This document shows, one piece after another, positions 1 to 8,634 of a stretch of DNA of 61,645 bases (positions within the stretch are counted from its first letter, which is position 1; each line of letters begins with the position of its first letter). Origin of the DNA: Hominisplanchenecus murintestinalis (GTDB lineage: Bacteria; Bacillota; Clostridia; Lachnospirales; Lachnospiraceae); contig SRZB01000021.1 of the NCBI GenBank assembly GCA_004793585.1, positions 1-61,645 on the forward strand. The letters are read 5' to 3'. Below the pieces are notes generated by a model, which saw only the letters and a program-made list of their open reading frames with translations, was not told the origin of the DNA and ran no database searches. Position numbers and translations under genes: made by a program.

Positions 1-1
1 T

Positions 2-313
2 TTTCCTAATGCCAATGCCCTCGCAAAATACTGTGGTATCGTTTGGAACGATAATAACTCTGGCGACTTCGTAGCCCAAGACAAACACATGAGCAAAGCT
101 GGCAACAGATATCTGCGCTACTACATCATAGAAGCTGCCGGAAGTGTTATAAGGCACTGTCCTGAATACAAAGCCTTCTATGACAAGAAATATGCTGAAA
201 CAAGAAACCATCAGCATAAACGAGCACTCGCGTTGACTTCCCGTAAATTTATACGTCTGCTCTTCGGTCTGCTGGACAAGAGCCAACTCTACTCTCCGGA
301 CAAGAGTAGGTAA
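2..313 (+). CDS. IS110-family transposase, C-terminal part (cut by window edge)
   Basis: The reading frame is open from the window edge to the TAA at 311-313, so only the last ~103 residues are seen. The segment GNRYLRYYIIEAA followed by HCPEYKAFYDKKY and a basic tail is typical of the C-terminal Transposase_20 (IS116/IS110/IS902) domain, which carries the serine-recombinase-like part of these DEDD transposases. An ATG at 89 opens the same frame but is internal. Whether the element is intact cannot be judged from this window. No clear terminal repeat is visible after the stop, as expected for IS110 elements, which usually lack long inverted repeats. Confidence 0.85.
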   Translation, partial: FPNANALAKYCGIVWNDNNSGDFVAQDKHMSKAGNRYLRYYIIEAAGSVIRHCPEYKAFYDKKYAETRNHQHKRALALTSRKFIRLLFGLLDKSQLYSPDKSR

Positions 314-580
314 TCCATATTGCGCATCGAACTTACGTTCTTAATAGGCCGTAGGTTTATTAAGGTTACCCTTTTTCACGAAAATCTTTTTCATTTTCCT
401 CTTGACATATTACCAAATTGCTTTTATAAAAGAGGACGAAGGAATACCTTCGCCCGTTCTTTTGCAGTTCTTTCCGATAAATTATACTACTGAATTTATT
501 TTCTGTAAACCCTCAAAAAGCAGAGCGGTTTTTGAGGACAGATAAACCGCAATTTTTTTCTGAAATTTTTCTGAACTTGC
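314..580. other. Non-coding gap after the IS110 gene
   Basis: I see no credible gene here. A short hairpin (CGAAGG 437-442, CCTTCG 447-452) followed by a weak T-rich stretch (GTTCTTTT) could be a terminator for transcripts leaving the IS. The rest is A/T-rich sequence with no protein-like reading frame. The right boundary of the IS110 element probably lies here but cannot be placed without the empty site. Confidence 0.35.
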
Positions 581-609
581 TTGTATTTGTCCCCGTATGA
601 GCCTATAAT
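581..609 (+). promoter_or_regulatory. Sigma-A-type promoter of the Glu/Thr-rich lipoprotein gene
   Basis: A -35 box TTGTAT (581-586) and a perfect -10 box TATAAT (604-609) are separated by 17 bp. Transcription would begin near 616 and give a ~47-nt leader with a GGAGGGG ribosome binding site just before the ATG at 663. Confidence 0.7.
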
Positions 610-662
610 CGTAAGGAGATTTAGAGATATGAAAAGCAGAGTCTAAACGGAGGGGATTATTT

Positions 663-1766
663 ATGAAAAAAAGAACAGTGTGTCTGATGCTTGCAGTGTG
701 TCTGTCTATTGCGGGATGCAGTACGAAGAAGGCGGAAGAGACACAAGAGGTTATGAAGCAGGAGACACAGGCAGAAACACAGACGGAGACAGAAACGGAA
801 ACAGAGACAGAAACAGAAACCCAGACAGAGACGGAAACGCAGACGGAATCCGAAACTGAGACGGAAACCCAGACAGAGGCAGCCACAGCGTCCTGGGAGG
901 TGAATACGATAGTAGGTTCGCTGGTGGATATAGATTTACAGCAGCTTACGGTATTGTCTGATAATGGGAATGAAATTATTTTTCCAATAGAAAATGTAGA
1001 ACTGGATTTCCGGGGAGGTTTCCGTGTGGGAAATCTGGTATCGGTGCAGTATATGGGAGAAAAGCTGTATGCAGATAATAGGGATACAGATGTTGTAGTT
1101 CTACGGGCGGCAGATTCTGCAGACGTACAGGAGCTGAGCGAGCCGGAGAGTGAGACAGAAAGCAGGAAAGAGACAGAAGGGAAAAGCGAATCAGAAACCG
1201 GTACGGAACAGGAGAGCCAAAGGGAATCAGAAACAGGGACAGAGAGCGAGACGGAGAGCGAAGCAGAAACGGAAAGCAAGACCTCGGAGCCTGAGTCGGA
1301 AAGCGCCGCAGAAGATGATGCCGGGAAAATAAAGAATACCAAGGGGAAAATCAAATCCATAGACCGCAACAACATGACCATTACAATCACAGGCAGCAAT
1401 AAGGAATGGACATTTGGGATTATGAATACCCGGATGTATTTTGCTAAGGGCATGAAGAAGGGGCGGAATATCGTGGTATCTTATACCGGGGATATTTCGG
1501 ATAGCGAGCAGAATATTATTTCTGTTATAGATTTTCCAAGTTTTGAAGAAATGGCAGATGCGAAGGAGGCCGCTGAACAGGCAGAGTCTGAGACGGCGAG
1601 CGAAACAGAAGCTGAGAGCGTGACAGAAAAAGAGAGCGTGACAGAAAAAGAGAGTGGGACAGAAAAGGAGACTGAGACAGAGAAAGAGTCCGGGACGGAG
1701 AAGGAACCGGAATCGAAAAAGGAATCTGAGACGAAGAAAGAGACAGAGAGAAAGGCTGGAGAATAA
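663..1766 (+). CDS. Glu/Thr/Ser-rich lipoprotein with two small beta domains
   Basis: A 367-aa lipoprotein. The N-terminus MKKRTVCLMLAVCLSIAGC is a signal peptide with a lipobox (SIAGC), so the protein should be lipid-anchored on the outer face of the membrane at Cys19. Three low-complexity stretches rich in E, T, S and Q (about residues 25-75, 160-225 and 300-367) alternate with two similar folded segments (about 78-150 and 228-290). Each folded segment has the pattern G-x-(I/L)-x-x-(I/V)-D followed by a beta-rich stretch, and they may be a duplicated OB-like or SH3-like domain. The acidic stretches are probably unstructured wall-spanning linkers. It has its own promoter and lies just upstream of an ArsC/Spx-like gene. 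Function unknown. Confidence 0.8.
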   Translation: MKKRTVCLMLAVCLSIAGCSTKKAEETQEVMKQETQAETQTETETETETETETQTETETQTESETETETQTEAATASWEVNTIVGSLVDIDLQQLTVLSDNGNEIIFPIENVELDFRGGFRVGNLVSVQYMGEKLYADNRDTDVVVLRAADSADVQELSEPESETESRKETEGKSESETGTEQESQRESETGTESETESEAETESKTSEPESESAAEDDAGKIKNTKGKIKSIDRNNMTITITGSNKEWTFGIMNTRMYFAKGMKKGRNIVVSYTGDISDSEQNIISVIDFPSFEEMADAKEAAEQAESETASETEAESVTEKESVTEKESGTEKETETEKESGTEKEPESKKESETKKETERKAGE

Positions 1767-1767
1767 G

Positions 1768-2121
1768 ATGGTATTATTTATAGAATATCCGAAATGCACG
1801 ACCTGTCAGAGAGCAAAAAAATGGCTGGATGCCCATGAGGTGGAATACGTATCGCGGCATATCAAAGAAGAAAGTCCTACAGAAGAGGAATTAAAGGCAT
1901 TTCATCAGAAAAGCAATTTGCCGCTCAAACGTTTCTTCAATACCAGCGGGCAGAGCTACAGGGCGCTGGGATTGAAAGATAAACTGCCGGGAATGACAGA
2001 GGAAGAGCAGTATGCCCTTCTGGCAACGGACGGGATGCTGGTGAAGCGTCCATTAGTGGTGGGAGATACGTTTGTGCTCACAGGCTTTAAGGAAAAAGAG
2101 TGGGAAGAGTATCTCGCGTAG
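1768..2121 (+). CDS. ArsC/Spx-family thioredoxin-fold protein
   Basis: A 117-aa protein of the ArsC/Spx/YffB family (thioredoxin-like fold). The N-terminus has the motif P-K-C-T-T-C-Q-R-A with the CxxC cysteines at about residues 10-13. The family signature LKRFFNTSG and the C-terminal KRPLVV motif (proline and basic residue at the active-site pocket) are also visible. The ATG at 1768 starts one base after the upstream stop and has a GGCTGGAG site at a good distance; longer reading frames upstream run into the lipoprotein's repeat region and are rejected. Such proteins are thiol reductases or, for Spx itself, RNA polymerase-binding regulators. I cannot tell which from sequence alone. Confidence 0.85.
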   Translation: MVLFIEYPKCTTCQRAKKWLDAHEVEYVSRHIKEESPTEEELKAFHQKSNLPLKRFFNTSGQSYRALGLKDKLPGMTEEEQYALLATDGMLVKRPLVVGDTFVLTGFKEKEWEEYLA

Positions 2122-2137
2122 AAGAAAGAGGCAGGAA

Positions 2138-2641
2138 ATGGGAGAAAAGCTGACAAGAAGCGATGTAAAGAAAATTGAACAGGAGATTGAGCACCGGAGA
2201 CTGGTGGTGCGTAAAGAAGCGCTGGAGGCTGTAAAAGAAGCCAGGGCGCATGGAGATTTGAGCGAGAACTTTGAATATCACGCGGCGAAAAAGGATAAGA
2301 ATGCAAATGAGAGCAGAATCCGTTATCTGGAGCGTATGTTAAAGAATGCCCAGATTATTTCAGATGAATCCAGGCCGGATGAGGTAGGCATCAATGATAC
2401 GGTTGTAGTTTACTGTGAGGATGACGATGAAGAAGAGACGTACCGCCTGGTTACAAGTATCCGGGGAAATTCACTGGCGGGGCTGATTAGCACGGAGTCT
2501 CCCATTGGGAAGGCAATCCTGCGTCACAGGGTAGGAGAGCGCGTAACCGTCAAAGTAAATGAAAATTACAGTTACGATGTGGAAATCCGTTCGATTACAA
2601 AAACAGGAGAAGAGGATACCGACCAGATACGGCGCTTTTGA
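2138..2641 (+). CDS. greA: Transcript cleavage factor GreA
   Basis: A 167-aa GreA/GreB-family protein. The N-terminal coiled coil contains the hallmark motif GDLSENFEYHAAK (about residues 40-52), whose acidic tip residues enter the RNA polymerase secondary channel and promote cleavage of backtracked RNA. A C-terminal FKBP-like domain follows (about 80-160, with SPIGKAIL, typical of GreA). The ATG at 2138 was chosen because the family N-terminus starts there and an AGGCAGG site precedes it. It overlaps nothing and follows the ArsC-like gene by 16 bp. A structured repeat begins right after its stop codon, followed by a terminator. Confidence 0.92.
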   Translation: MGEKLTRSDVKKIEQEIEHRRLVVRKEALEAVKEARAHGDLSENFEYHAAKKDKNANESRIRYLERMLKNAQIISDESRPDEVGINDTVVVYCEDDDEEETYRLVTSIRGNSLAGLISTESPIGKAILRHRVGERVTVKVNENYSYDVEIRSITKTGEEDTDQIRRF

Positions 2642-2645
2642 GCAA

Positions 2646-2780
2646 TTTATTCCCGTGAGCAATAAGCCAAGTGACTGCTTGCAGGCATTTGGCGACTGCC
2701 GCGAGAGTCAAATACCCCGCCCTTTGGGGCGTTTCAAGTTTGATGCCCTGCTGCTTGCAGCGGGGGCTTTGACTGAGTTA
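2646..2780 (+). repeat. Structured dispersed repeat, family 1, copy 1
   Basis: Starts 5 bp after the greA stop with TTTATTCCCG and aligns over ~85 bp with the copy at 53823 and over ~60 bp with the copy at 51323. Shared blocks are GAGCA-x-x-AGCCAAG, TGCCGCGAG-x-GTCAAATAC and CCGCCC-(T/C)TTGGGGCG. It holds a small hairpin (CTGC-TT-GCAG) at the place where the other copies have CCGCGC-TT-GCGCGG and CGTGC-TC-GCACG, so the stem is conserved while its bases change. A further hairpin (GCTGC-TT-GCAGC) lies at about 2750-2763 in this copy only. I do not recognise the family by name. Confidence 0.75.
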
Positions 2781-2782
2781 AG

Positions 2783-2814
2783 AAATAGGAGCATTTAGTG
2801 CTTCTATTTTTTTT
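2783..2814 (+). terminator. Rho-independent terminator after greA
   Basis: AAATAGGAGCA pairs with TGCTTCTATTT (one G-U pair) across a 5-nt loop, and the stem runs into eight T residues. It closes the lipoprotein-arsC-greA unit before the fatty acid operon promoter. Confidence 0.8.
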
Positions 2815-2825
2815 GCAGAGGGAAA

Positions 2826-2880
2826 AATTTACATTTCCCCCATTTTTGTAAATTGTATTTGGGAACAGTTTTGGTAAAAT
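2826..2880 (+). promoter_or_regulatory. Promoter and candidate operator of the fatty acid operon
   Basis: A -35 TTGTAT (2853-2858) and -10 TAAAAT (2875-2880) are 16 bp apart, 45 bp before the fabH start. A perfect 8-bp inverted repeat AATTTACA (2826-2833) / TGTAAATT (2847-2854) with a 13-bp spacer touches the -35 box. It could be the operator of a fatty-acid regulator; the TetR protein encoded at the end of this operon (13229) is one candidate. The promoter is moderately well supported and the operator is an inference. Confidence 0.5.
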
Positions 2881-2924
2881 TTATCCTGTTGGAAGTGATA
2901 ACTATAAATGACAGGGGCTGTGAG

Positions 2925-3902
2925 ATGACTGGCAAGATAAAAGGAATTGGTGCTTATGTGCCGCACAATGCAATAGATAACAGAGAATTGGAGAGATTTG
3001 TGGAAACCAGCGATGAATGGATTTTGGAAAGAACAGGAATCCGGAGAAGACATATCGCAGTGGAGGACACTACAGTTTCTATGGCGGTAAAGGCATCGAA
3101 AGGGGCGCTGGAGGATGCGGGCATGGAGGCGGGAAATTTAGATTTGATTATCGTGTCTACGATTTCCCCTATGAGGATTATGCCCTGTACAGCCTGTGAA
3201 GTGCAAAAAGAAATAGGAGCCGCAAATGCAGCGTGTTTTGATTTGAGCGCAGCGTGCAGTGGGTTTCTTATGGCGTATATCACGGCATGCGCTTATATTG
3301 AAAGCGGCATGTTCCGGCACATCTTAATCGTGGGAAGCGAATGCCTTTCAAACCTTACAGACTGGAGTGACAGAGGAACCTGCATCTTGTTCGGAGACGG
3401 AGCAGGGGCGGCAGTGGTTACGGCGGCAGAGGGAAGAACGTTCGCTCCGGCAGTTTATTCCGACGGGAACCAGGGAAGCGCGCTTACTCTGCAGAGCAGG
3501 CACGACAGGAGTCCTTTTAACGAAGGCGGAAAAGATTATGGCAGCAGAGAATATTACATGCAGATGGATGGGCAGGCGGTATTTAAGTTTGCGGTAAGAA
3601 AAGTGCCGCAGGTTATTGAAAACGTTCTTTCCGAAAACCGGATGAAGAAAGGCGATATTAAATATTACATTCTTCATCAGGCAAATAAAAGGATTGTGGA
3701 GGCCGCGGCAAAACGCCTGGAAGAGCCTGTTTCCAAATTCCCCATGAATATGCAGGAGTATGGAAATACCTCGTCTGCAAGCATTCCGATTCTGCTTTAT
3801 GAAATGAAAGAACGGGGGCAGCTGCGCTCCGGCGACAGGATTGTTCTTGCCGGATTCGGCGGCGGGCTTACATGGGGAGCAGTGATTGTTACATGGAAGT
3901 AG
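2925..3902 (+). CDS. fabH: Beta-ketoacyl-ACP synthase III
   Basis: Condenses an acyl-CoA primer with malonyl-ACP to start each fatty acid chain. The 325-aa protein has the thiolase-fold triad: Cys111 in AACSGF, His251 in YILHQANKR and Asn281 in EYGNTSSASIP. The start at 2925 gives the usual family N-terminus (MTGKIKGIGAYVP); the open frame upstream adds 24 unrelated residues and overlaps the promoter. It is the first gene of the fab/acc operon and is preceded by a GGGG-rich site. Branched versus straight primer preference cannot be read from sequence. Confidence 0.95.
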   Translation: MTGKIKGIGAYVPHNAIDNRELERFVETSDEWILERTGIRRRHIAVEDTTVSMAVKASKGALEDAGMEAGNLDLIIVSTISPMRIMPCTACEVQKEIGAANAACFDLSAACSGFLMAYITACAYIESGMFRHILIVGSECLSNLTDWSDRGTCILFGDGAGAAVVTAAEGRTFAPAVYSDGNQGSALTLQSRHDRSPFNEGGKDYGSREYYMQMDGQAVFKFAVRKVPQVIENVLSENRMKKGDIKYYILHQANKRIVEAAAKRLEEPVSKFPMNMQEYGNTSSASIPILLYEMKERGQLRSGDRIVLAGFGGGLTWGAVIVTWK

Positions 3903-4002
3903 ATTGCCGATGTAAGCGGTAAACTTTCCCGGAAATCGCGATTGCCCGGGCAGAGGGCTAAGATATTGCAGATTATTAAGAAAAATAAAGAGGAGAAAAG
4001 AC

Positions 4003-4230
4003 ATGTTTGAAGAAATCAGAGCAATTGTAGCAGCAAATTTAGGCGTAGAGGAAGAAGGGATTACTGTGCAGACTTCTTTTAAAGAGGATTTGAATGCAGA
4101 TTCCCTTGACTTGTTTGAAATGGTAATGGCGCTGGAGGAAAGCTTCGGTATAGAAATCCCTTCTGAGGATTTGGAGGAGCTGCAGACAGTGGCGGATGTT
4201 ATGGAGTATATTGAAAAGCATCAGGAATAA
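4003..4230 (+). CDS. acpP: Acyl carrier protein
   Basis: A 75-aa acidic ACP that carries the growing acyl chain on a phosphopantetheine arm. The attachment serine is Ser34 in the motif ADSLDLFEM, in the expected place at the start of helix 2. The preceding site AGGAGAAAAG suits the ATG. It lies 100 bp after fabH and 20 bp before fabK, consistent with the usual clostridial operon order. Confidence 0.96.
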   Translation: MFEEIRAIVAANLGVEEEGITVQTSFKEDLNADSLDLFEMVMALEESFGIEIPSEDLEELQTVADVMEYIEKHQE

Positions 4231-4249
4231 GTAAAGGCGGGGCAGAGAT

Positions 4250-5188
4250 ATGCAGACAGAATTAACTAGGCTGTTGGGAATCAAATATCCAATTTTCCAG
4301 GGAGGAATGGCGTGGGTGGCGGAGTATCATCTGGCGGCGGCTGTATCCGAAGCCGGGGGACTGGGAATCATCGGCGCGGCAAACGCACCCGCTGAATGGG
4401 TCAGGGAGCAGATTCGCGAGACAAAAAAACGGACGTCGAATCCTTTTGGGGTAAACGTAATGCTTATGAGCCCGCACGCGGAGGCTGTTGCGGAAGTAAT
4501 CGCTCAAGAGGGCGTGGCAGCAGTAACTACCGGTGCGGGGAATCCGGAAAAATATATGGATATGTGGAAAGAAAAAGGAATCAAGGTAATTCCGGTAGTT
4601 GCTTCCGTGGCTATGGCGAAGAGGATGCAGCGATGCGGCGCAGATGCAGTTGTGGCAGAAGGCTGTGAGTCCGGCGGACATATTGGAGAAAGTACGACGA
4701 TGGCTTTAGTACCTCAGGTAGCGGATGAAGTATCTGTTCCGGTAGTAGCGGCAGGCGGAATCGCGGATGGAAGAGGGATTGCGGCGGCGCTTATGCTGGG
4801 AGCAAAGGGTGTACAGATAGGGACACGTTTCGTTGTGACAGAGGAGTGTCAGGTACATCAGAACTACAAAGACAGAATTGTAAAAGCGAGGGATATTGAC
4901 ACCCGTGTGACCGGACGGAGCACAGGACATCCGGTACGGACTCTGAGAAATGAAATGACAAAAAAGTACCAGGAGATGGAAAGTGCGGGCGCTTCTCTTG
5001 AGGAACTGGAATATCTGACACTGGGCGCGCTGCGCAAAGCGGTTCAGGAGGGGGATATTAAGCATGGAAGCGTAATGTCCGGGCAGATTGCCGGGCTGGT
5101 TAAAGAAGAAATAAGCTGCAGGCAGCTGATAGACAGTCTTGTGCAAGAAACAGATGCTTTGCTGAAAGGAGCAGGGGCATATGTGTAA
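4250..5188 (+). CDS. fabK: FMN-dependent enoyl-ACP reductase II
   Basis: Reduces trans-2-enoyl-ACP in the last step of each elongation cycle, using FMN. The 312-aa TIM-barrel protein starts LLGIKYPIFQGGMAWV, has the phosphate-binding AAGGIADGRG and the ALMLGAKGVQIGTRF motif typical of FabK. No FabI is present in the operon, so this is likely the main enoyl reductase, as in many Firmicutes that are naturally insensitive to triclosan. Its stop overlaps the fabD start by 8 bp, which suggests translational coupling. Confidence 0.93.
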   Translation: MQTELTRLLGIKYPIFQGGMAWVAEYHLAAAVSEAGGLGIIGAANAPAEWVREQIRETKKRTSNPFGVNVMLMSPHAEAVAEVIAQEGVAAVTTGAGNPEKYMDMWKEKGIKVIPVVASVAMAKRMQRCGADAVVAEGCESGGHIGESTTMALVPQVADEVSVPVVAAGGIADGRGIAAALMLGAKGVQIGTRFVVTEECQVHQNYKDRIVKARDIDTRVTGRSTGHPVRTLRNEMTKKYQEMESAGASLEELEYLTLGALRKAVQEGDIKHGSVMSGQIAGLVKEEISCRQLIDSLVQETDALLKGAGAYV

Positions 5189-6101
5189 AATAGCGTTTCT
5201 TTATCCGGGACAGGGAGCGCAGCAGGCAGGAATGGGCGCTGATTTTTATGAAAACGGCAGCTTGGCAAAAAGCTTTCTGGATAAGGCGGAGGGTTGCCTG
5301 GACTTTCATTTAAAAGAGGTATGTTTCCGAAAAGATGAAAGATTAAATAAGACGGAATATACACAGCCGGCTATGGTTTCAGTGTGCCTCGCGATGACGC
5401 TGGAGCTGACGGCGCGGGGCGTGAAGCCGGATATAACGGCAGGATTGAGTCTTGGGGAATATGCGGCAGTGGCGGCGGCAGGGGCTTTTAACAGCCTGGA
5501 TGCTGTTCGTCTTGCCAGAAAGCGCGGGATTCTTATGCAGAATACGGTTCCCGAAGGAGAAGGGGGCATGTGCGCCATACTGGGGATGGAGACAGAAGCG
5601 GCAGAAAAGATTCTCAGGGAGATGGAAGGCGTGTCCATAGCAAACTATAATTGCCCGGGACAGATTGTAATTACAGGAAAGAAGGAAAGCGTTAAGGCGG
5701 CGGCAGAGCGGCTGAAAACAGCAGGGGCGAAACGAACAGTTCCCTTAAATGTCAGCGGCCCTTTTCATTCACCGCTTCTGGTTCCGGCAGGAGAAGAGCT
5801 GAAAAAGGAAATAGAGAAAATTTCTGTACATCCTTTGGAGGTTCCTTATGTGGCGAATGTGACGGCAGAGAAAGTAGAGAATGCAGACAGGATATGCGGG
5901 CTGCTTTCCAGAGGGGTATCCTCCCCGGTGAGGTGGCAGCAGAGTATGGAGTATATGATTGCGGACGGCGTGGATACCTTTGTGGAAATCGGGCCGGGAA
6001 GGACGCTTACAGGGTTTTTGAAAAAAATAAATAAGGAAGTATCCGTGTATCACATTTCCACGTGGGATGACATGGAGAATATTGGGTGCAGATTATGTTA
6101 A
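5181..6101 (+). CDS. fabD: Malonyl-CoA:ACP transacylase
   Basis: Moves malonyl groups from CoA to ACP. The 306-aa protein has the GQGAQ N-terminal motif, the nucleophile Ser90 in GLSLGEYAA, and His196 in GPFHSPLL as the catalytic partner. The ATG at 5181 overlaps fabK by 8 bp, and its stop overlaps fabG by up to 16 bp. The preceding AAAGGAGCAGGGG sequence is a good ribosome binding site. Confidence 0.95.
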   Translation: MCKIAFLYPGQGAQQAGMGADFYENGSLAKSFLDKAEGCLDFHLKEVCFRKDERLNKTEYTQPAMVSVCLAMTLELTARGVKPDITAGLSLGEYAAVAAAGAFNSLDAVRLARKRGILMQNTVPEGEGGMCAILGMETEAAEKILREMEGVSIANYNCPGQIVITGKKESVKAAAERLKTAGAKRTVPLNVSGPFHSPLLVPAGEELKKEIEKISVHPLEVPYVANVTAEKVENADRICGLLSRGVSSPVRWQQSMEYMIADGVDTFVEIGPGRTLTGFLKKINKEVSVYHISTWDDMENIGCRLC

Positions 6102-6835
6102 ATGGAAAAACAGCAATTGTGACAGGCGCATCCAGGGGAATCGGAAAGGCAATTGCCTTGGAGCTGGCAGAGAGAGGAGCCGATGTGATTGTGAATTATC
6201 ATGGGGCTAAGGAAGCGGCAGAAGCTGTAGTAAAGGAAATAAAGGATAAAGGCGGCGCAGCGGAAAGCTATGGATGTGATGTGTCTGGTTACAGCGCATG
6301 TGAGGAGTTTATACGCCGGGTAGCAGAGAAATACGGGGCAGTTGATATTCTGGTGAATAATGCGGGGATTACAAGGGATAACCTTTTGATGAAAATGACG
6401 GAAGAAGATTTTTCCGCCGTGATTGATACAAACCTGAAAGGAACTTTCTATACAATGCGGTTTGTATCCCGGCAGATGTTAAAGCAGAGAAGCGGCCGGA
6501 TTATTAATATAGCTTCGGTGGTAGGAGTCACGGGAAACGCAGGGCAGGTGAATTATGCGGCTTCCAAGGCAGGGGTTATCGGCATGACGAAAACAGCGGC
6601 CAGGGAATTGGCAGGACGCGGCATCACGGTGAACGCGGTCGCTCCGGGATTTATTGAAACGGATATGACAAAGAAACTGAGTGAGAGAGTAAGGGAAACG
6701 GTGATTGGGCAGATTCCGCTTGGCAGGTTTGGAAGCCCGGAGCATGTGGCGAAAGCAGTGGGGTTCCTTGCTTCAGACGATGCAGAATACATTACCGGGC
6801 AGGTCATCCATGTAGACGGCGGAATGGTGATGTGA
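6086..6835 (+). CDS. fabG: 3-oxoacyl-ACP reductase
   Basis: NADPH-dependent reduction of 3-oxoacyl-ACP. The short-chain dehydrogenase fold is shown by the nucleotide motif GASRGIG (about residues 15-21), NNAG (about 92) and the catalytic YAASK. The start is uncertain: GTG at 6086 has GGAG eight bases upstream, while ATG at 6095 gives the more usual N-terminus ([11 protein letters not shown]) but a weaker site. Either start overlaps the fabD end. A ~70-bp gap follows before fabF. Confidence 0.94.
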   Translation: MQIMLNGKTAIVTGASRGIGKAIALELAERGADVIVNYHGAKEAAEAVVKEIKDKGGAAESYGCDVSGYSACEEFIRRVAEKYGAVDILVNNAGITRDNLLMKMTEEDFSAVIDTNLKGTFYTMRFVSRQMLKQRSGRIINIASVVGVTGNAGQVNYAASKAGVIGMTKTAARELAGRGITVNAVAPGFIETDMTKKLSERVRETVIGQIPLGRFGSPEHVAKAVGFLASDDAEYITGQVIHVDGGMVM

Positions 6836-6906
6836 CACTTGGCTTGCGCAGGAAATGAATGAGCTGCGCAAACAGTAACAGAAAATGTGCCGGAAGTGAG
6901 GAAAGT

Positions 6907-8145
6907 ATGAAAAGAAGAGTTGTTGTGACGGGAATGGGGGCAGTGACCCCTATCGGTAATACTGTGCCGGAGTTCTGGAAAAGTATCCGGGAGAAAAAGG
7001 TTGGCATTGGAGAAATTACCAGGTTTGATACTACGGATTATAAAGTGAAGCTTGCGGCTGAGGTAAAGGGCTTTAAAGGAGCCGACAGGATGGACTTTAA
7101 AGCTGCAAGGCGTATGGAGCTATTTTCCCAGTATGGGGTAGCGGCTGCAAAGGAGGCGTTGGAAGATTCCGGGCTGGATATGGCAAAGGAAGACCCTTTC
7201 CGCGCAGGCGTCATCGTTGGTTCCGGAATCGGAAGCCTGCATACGATTGAAAAAGAATATGAGAAAATCCTGAATGGCAAGGTGAACCGGGTGAATCCTC
7301 TGATGGTTCCGCTTATGATTTCTAATATGGCGGCGGGAAATATTTCTATCCAGTTGGGACTGCGAGGGAAGTGTACAAATGTAGTAACAGCCTGTGCGTC
7401 AGGGACGAACTGTATCGGGGACGCTCTGCGGGCAATCCAATATGACGATGCGGATATTATGTTTGCGGGCGGCGCGGAGAGCTGTATCGACCCTACGGGG
7501 GTGGCCGGATTTCAGGCGCTTACTGCACTTTCTACAGAGACGAATCCCCTTAGGGCGTCTATTCCTTTTGACAAGGACAGGAAAGGCTTTGTACTGGGAG
7601 AAGGCGCGGGAGTTGTCGTGTTAGAAGAGCTGGAGCACGCGAAAAGGCGGGGGGCGCATATCTATGCGGAAATCGCCGGTTATGGCGCTGCGGGAGATGC
7701 ATTTCATGTGACTTCACCCTGTGAGGATGGAAGCGGCGCGGCAAAAGCCATGGAGCTTGCCATGCAGGAGGGGGGCGTTCTGCCATCGCAGGTAGATTAT
7801 ATCAATGCTCATGGAACAGGCACGCACCATAATGACTTATTTGAGACAAGAGCCATCAGAAAGGCATTGGGGGAAGCGGCAGGACAGGTAGTTATAAATT
7901 CTACGAAATCTATGATAGGACATCTGCTGGGAGCGGCAGGCGGCGTAGAGTTTATCGTGTGCGTGAAGTCTATAGAGGAGGGGTATATCCATCAGACGAT
8001 GGGAACAGAAGCCACAGATGAGGAGTGCAGCCTGAATTATGCAATTGGCGCCCCGGTGGAAAAGAAACTGAGCTGCGTGCTTACGAATTCCCTGGGGTTC
8101 GGCGGGCATAACGCGTCGCTTTTGTTAAAAGAATATAAGGATTAA
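6907..8145 (+). CDS. fabF: Beta-ketoacyl-ACP synthase II
   Basis: Elongation condensing enzyme. The 412-aa protein has the nucleophile Cys163 in TACASGTNC, the first histidine in NAHGTGTHHND and the second in MIGHLLGAAG, the Cys-His-His triad of KAS I/II. The ATG at 6907 is preceded by GAGGAAAG and gives the family N-terminus MKRRVVVTGMG. The same frame is open from an ATG at 6859, but those 16 residues do not resemble the family. It lies between fabG and accB. Confidence 0.95.
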   Translation: MKRRVVVTGMGAVTPIGNTVPEFWKSIREKKVGIGEITRFDTTDYKVKLAAEVKGFKGADRMDFKAARRMELFSQYGVAAAKEALEDSGLDMAKEDPFRAGVIVGSGIGSLHTIEKEYEKILNGKVNRVNPLMVPLMISNMAAGNISIQLGLRGKCTNVVTACASGTNCIGDALRAIQYDDADIMFAGGAESCIDPTGVAGFQALTALSTETNPLRASIPFDKDRKGFVLGEGAGVVVLEELEHAKRRGAHIYAEIAGYGAAGDAFHVTSPCEDGSGAAKAMELAMQEGGVLPSQVDYINAHGTGTHHNDLFETRAIRKALGEAAGQVVINSTKSMIGHLLGAAGGVEFIVCVKSIEEGYIHQTMGTEATDEECSLNYAIGAPVEKKLSCVLTNSLGFGGHNASLLLKEYKD

Positions 8146-8160
8146 AGAAAGGTTTGGCTG

Positions 8161-8634
8161 ATGGAATTTGAAAATCTTTTAAAGCTGGTAGAATGTGTTT
8201 CAAAATCAAAAGTAGACAGTTTCTGCTATGAAGAGGGCGGAACGAAAATCAGAATGAAAAAAAGCCGGGAAAAGGCGCAGGTAACGGCTCCGGCGATACT
8301 GACATCAGGAAAGGAAGAGGGTTTGGAGGATGCTGCCGAAACAGCCGCTGCGGAGGGAAGGCAGGTCAAATCCCCGCTGGTAGGAATTTTTTATGCGGCT
8401 CCGGCAGAAGATGCACCGCCTTTCGTATCTGTAGGCGACACAGTCAGGAAAGGACAGACACTGGGAATTGTAGAAGCTATGAAACTGATGAATGAAATTG
8501 AATGTGAATGTGACGGAGTGGTAGAGAAAATTCCGGTGAAGAATGGAGACGCCGTGGAGTACGGACAGACATTATTTGTCATCACGCCTGTGTCCGGGGG
8601 AACAGGAGGAAGCGATGAAACATTTGGATATTAA
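8161..8634 (+). CDS. accB: Biotin carboxyl carrier protein of acetyl-CoA carboxylase
   Basis: Carries the carboxybiotin between the AccC and AccDA active sites. The 157-aa protein has an N-terminal helical region, an Ala/Glu-rich linker (about residues 40-75) and a C-terminal biotinyl domain with VEAMKLMNEIE, the lysine of MKLM being the biotin attachment site. An AAGAAAGG site precedes the ATG. The last 20 bases overlap the fabZ start. Confidence 0.94.
   Translation: MEFENLLKLVECVSKSKVDSFCYEEGGTKIRMKKSREKAQVTAPAILTSGKEEGLEDAAETAAAEGRQVKSPLVGIFYAAPAEDAPPFVSVGDTVRKGQTLGIVEAMKLMNEIECECDGVVEKIPVKNGDAVEYGQTLFVITPVSGGTGGSDETFGY

Noticed and set aside
482-1453. Long open frame on the minus strand opposite the lipoprotein gene, rich in Ser and Val
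   Set aside because: It is the antisense reading of the Glu/Thr repeat region; such repeats leave the opposite frames open. No ribosome binding site, and the plus-strand gene has promoter, signal peptide and lipobox.
1654-1767. Upstream extension of the ArsC-like protein
   Set aside because: The extra 38 residues are a frame-shifted reading of the lipoprotein's repeat tail (Arg/Lys-rich). The family N-terminus and ribosome binding site fit 1768.
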